Positions 5,157 to 5,190 of a stretch of 5,190 nt of DNA are shown piece by piece. The position numbers were made by a program, and so were the translations under genes. The DNA is taken from NCBI GenBank assembly GCA_910588595.1, contig CAJUQU010000221.1, positions 1,680 to 6,869 of the forward strand, given 5' to 3'. Below the pieces are notes generated by a model that had not been told where the DNA came from, made no database searches, and saw only the letters and a list, made by a program, of their open reading frames with translations. Every line of letters begins with the position of its first letter. Positions within the stretch are counted from its first letter, which is position 1. This stretch comes from an uncultured Lachnospiraceae bacterium. GTDB lineage: Bacteria; Bacillota_A; Clostridia; Lachnospirales; Lachnospiraceae.

Positions 5157-5190
5157 AGATCGGAAGAGCACACGTCTGAACTCCAGTCAC
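5157..5190. other. Illumina TruSeq adapter at right contig end
   Basis: The last 34 bases, beginning AGATCGGAAGAGC and ending CTCCAGTCAC, are the standard TruSeq read-2/index adapter. They are library sequence left in the assembly. On the minus strand they supply a false ATG (5171-5173) that would be called as the start of the coiled-coil gene. Confidence 0.99.

Overview
This window is a metagenome-style contig that ends in untrimmed Illumina adapter at both sides (bases 1-10 and 5157-5190). Only bases 11-5156 should be read as biological sequence. The content points to a spore-forming member of the Firmicutes/Clostridia, probably Lachnospiraceae-like. The reasons are a Firmicutes-style TypA C-terminus, a protein resembling the clostridial spore cortex-lytic enzyme SleC, strong AAGGAG-type ribosome binding sites, and a candidate mother-cell (sigma-K type) promoter. 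The taxon is inferred, not proven.

Left half, plus strand: a 5'-truncated typA (bases 11-1627, ribosome-associated translational GTPase) is followed after 65 bases by a 420-residue SleC-like protein (1693-2955). That protein has an N-terminal beta-sandwich-like pro-region, a SpoIID/LytB-type catalytic domain and a C-terminal peptidoglycan-binding domain. The short gap between the two genes is dense. A 12-bp hairpin plus T-run looks like the typA terminator, and its 3' arm contains the Shine-Dalgarno sequence of the SleC-like gene. A match to the sigma-K consensus (AC-N16-CATANNNTA) lies so that a transcript starting from it would lack the 5' arm of the hairpin. This suggests that the gene is shut off to read-through from typA and is translated only from its own sporulation transcript.

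Centre: the SleC-like gene and the minus-strand genes converge on a symmetrical hairpin (2975-3009) that can terminate transcription from both sides.

Right half, minus strand, transcribed right to left: a probable operon of three genes, read in the order 4409-5156 (coiled-coil protein with an acidic tail, N-terminus missing), 3944-4384 (zinc ribbon plus small helical domain) and 3024-3929 (zinc ribbon plus a seven-bladed RCC1/BLIP-II-like propeller with exact 38-residue blades). The second and third proteins carry zinc ribbons with identical cysteine spacing, and the ribosome binding site of the third gene overlaps the stop codon of the second. None of the three has a function I can name. They look like an accessory cassette, more AT-rich in places than typA, and its upstream part is cut off by the contig end. 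This cassette is the most likely place for an undescribed system, but the window holds only its downstream end.

No stretch of more than about 70 bases lacks a gene apart from the adapters, and I see no tRNA, rRNA, CRISPR array or insertion sequence.
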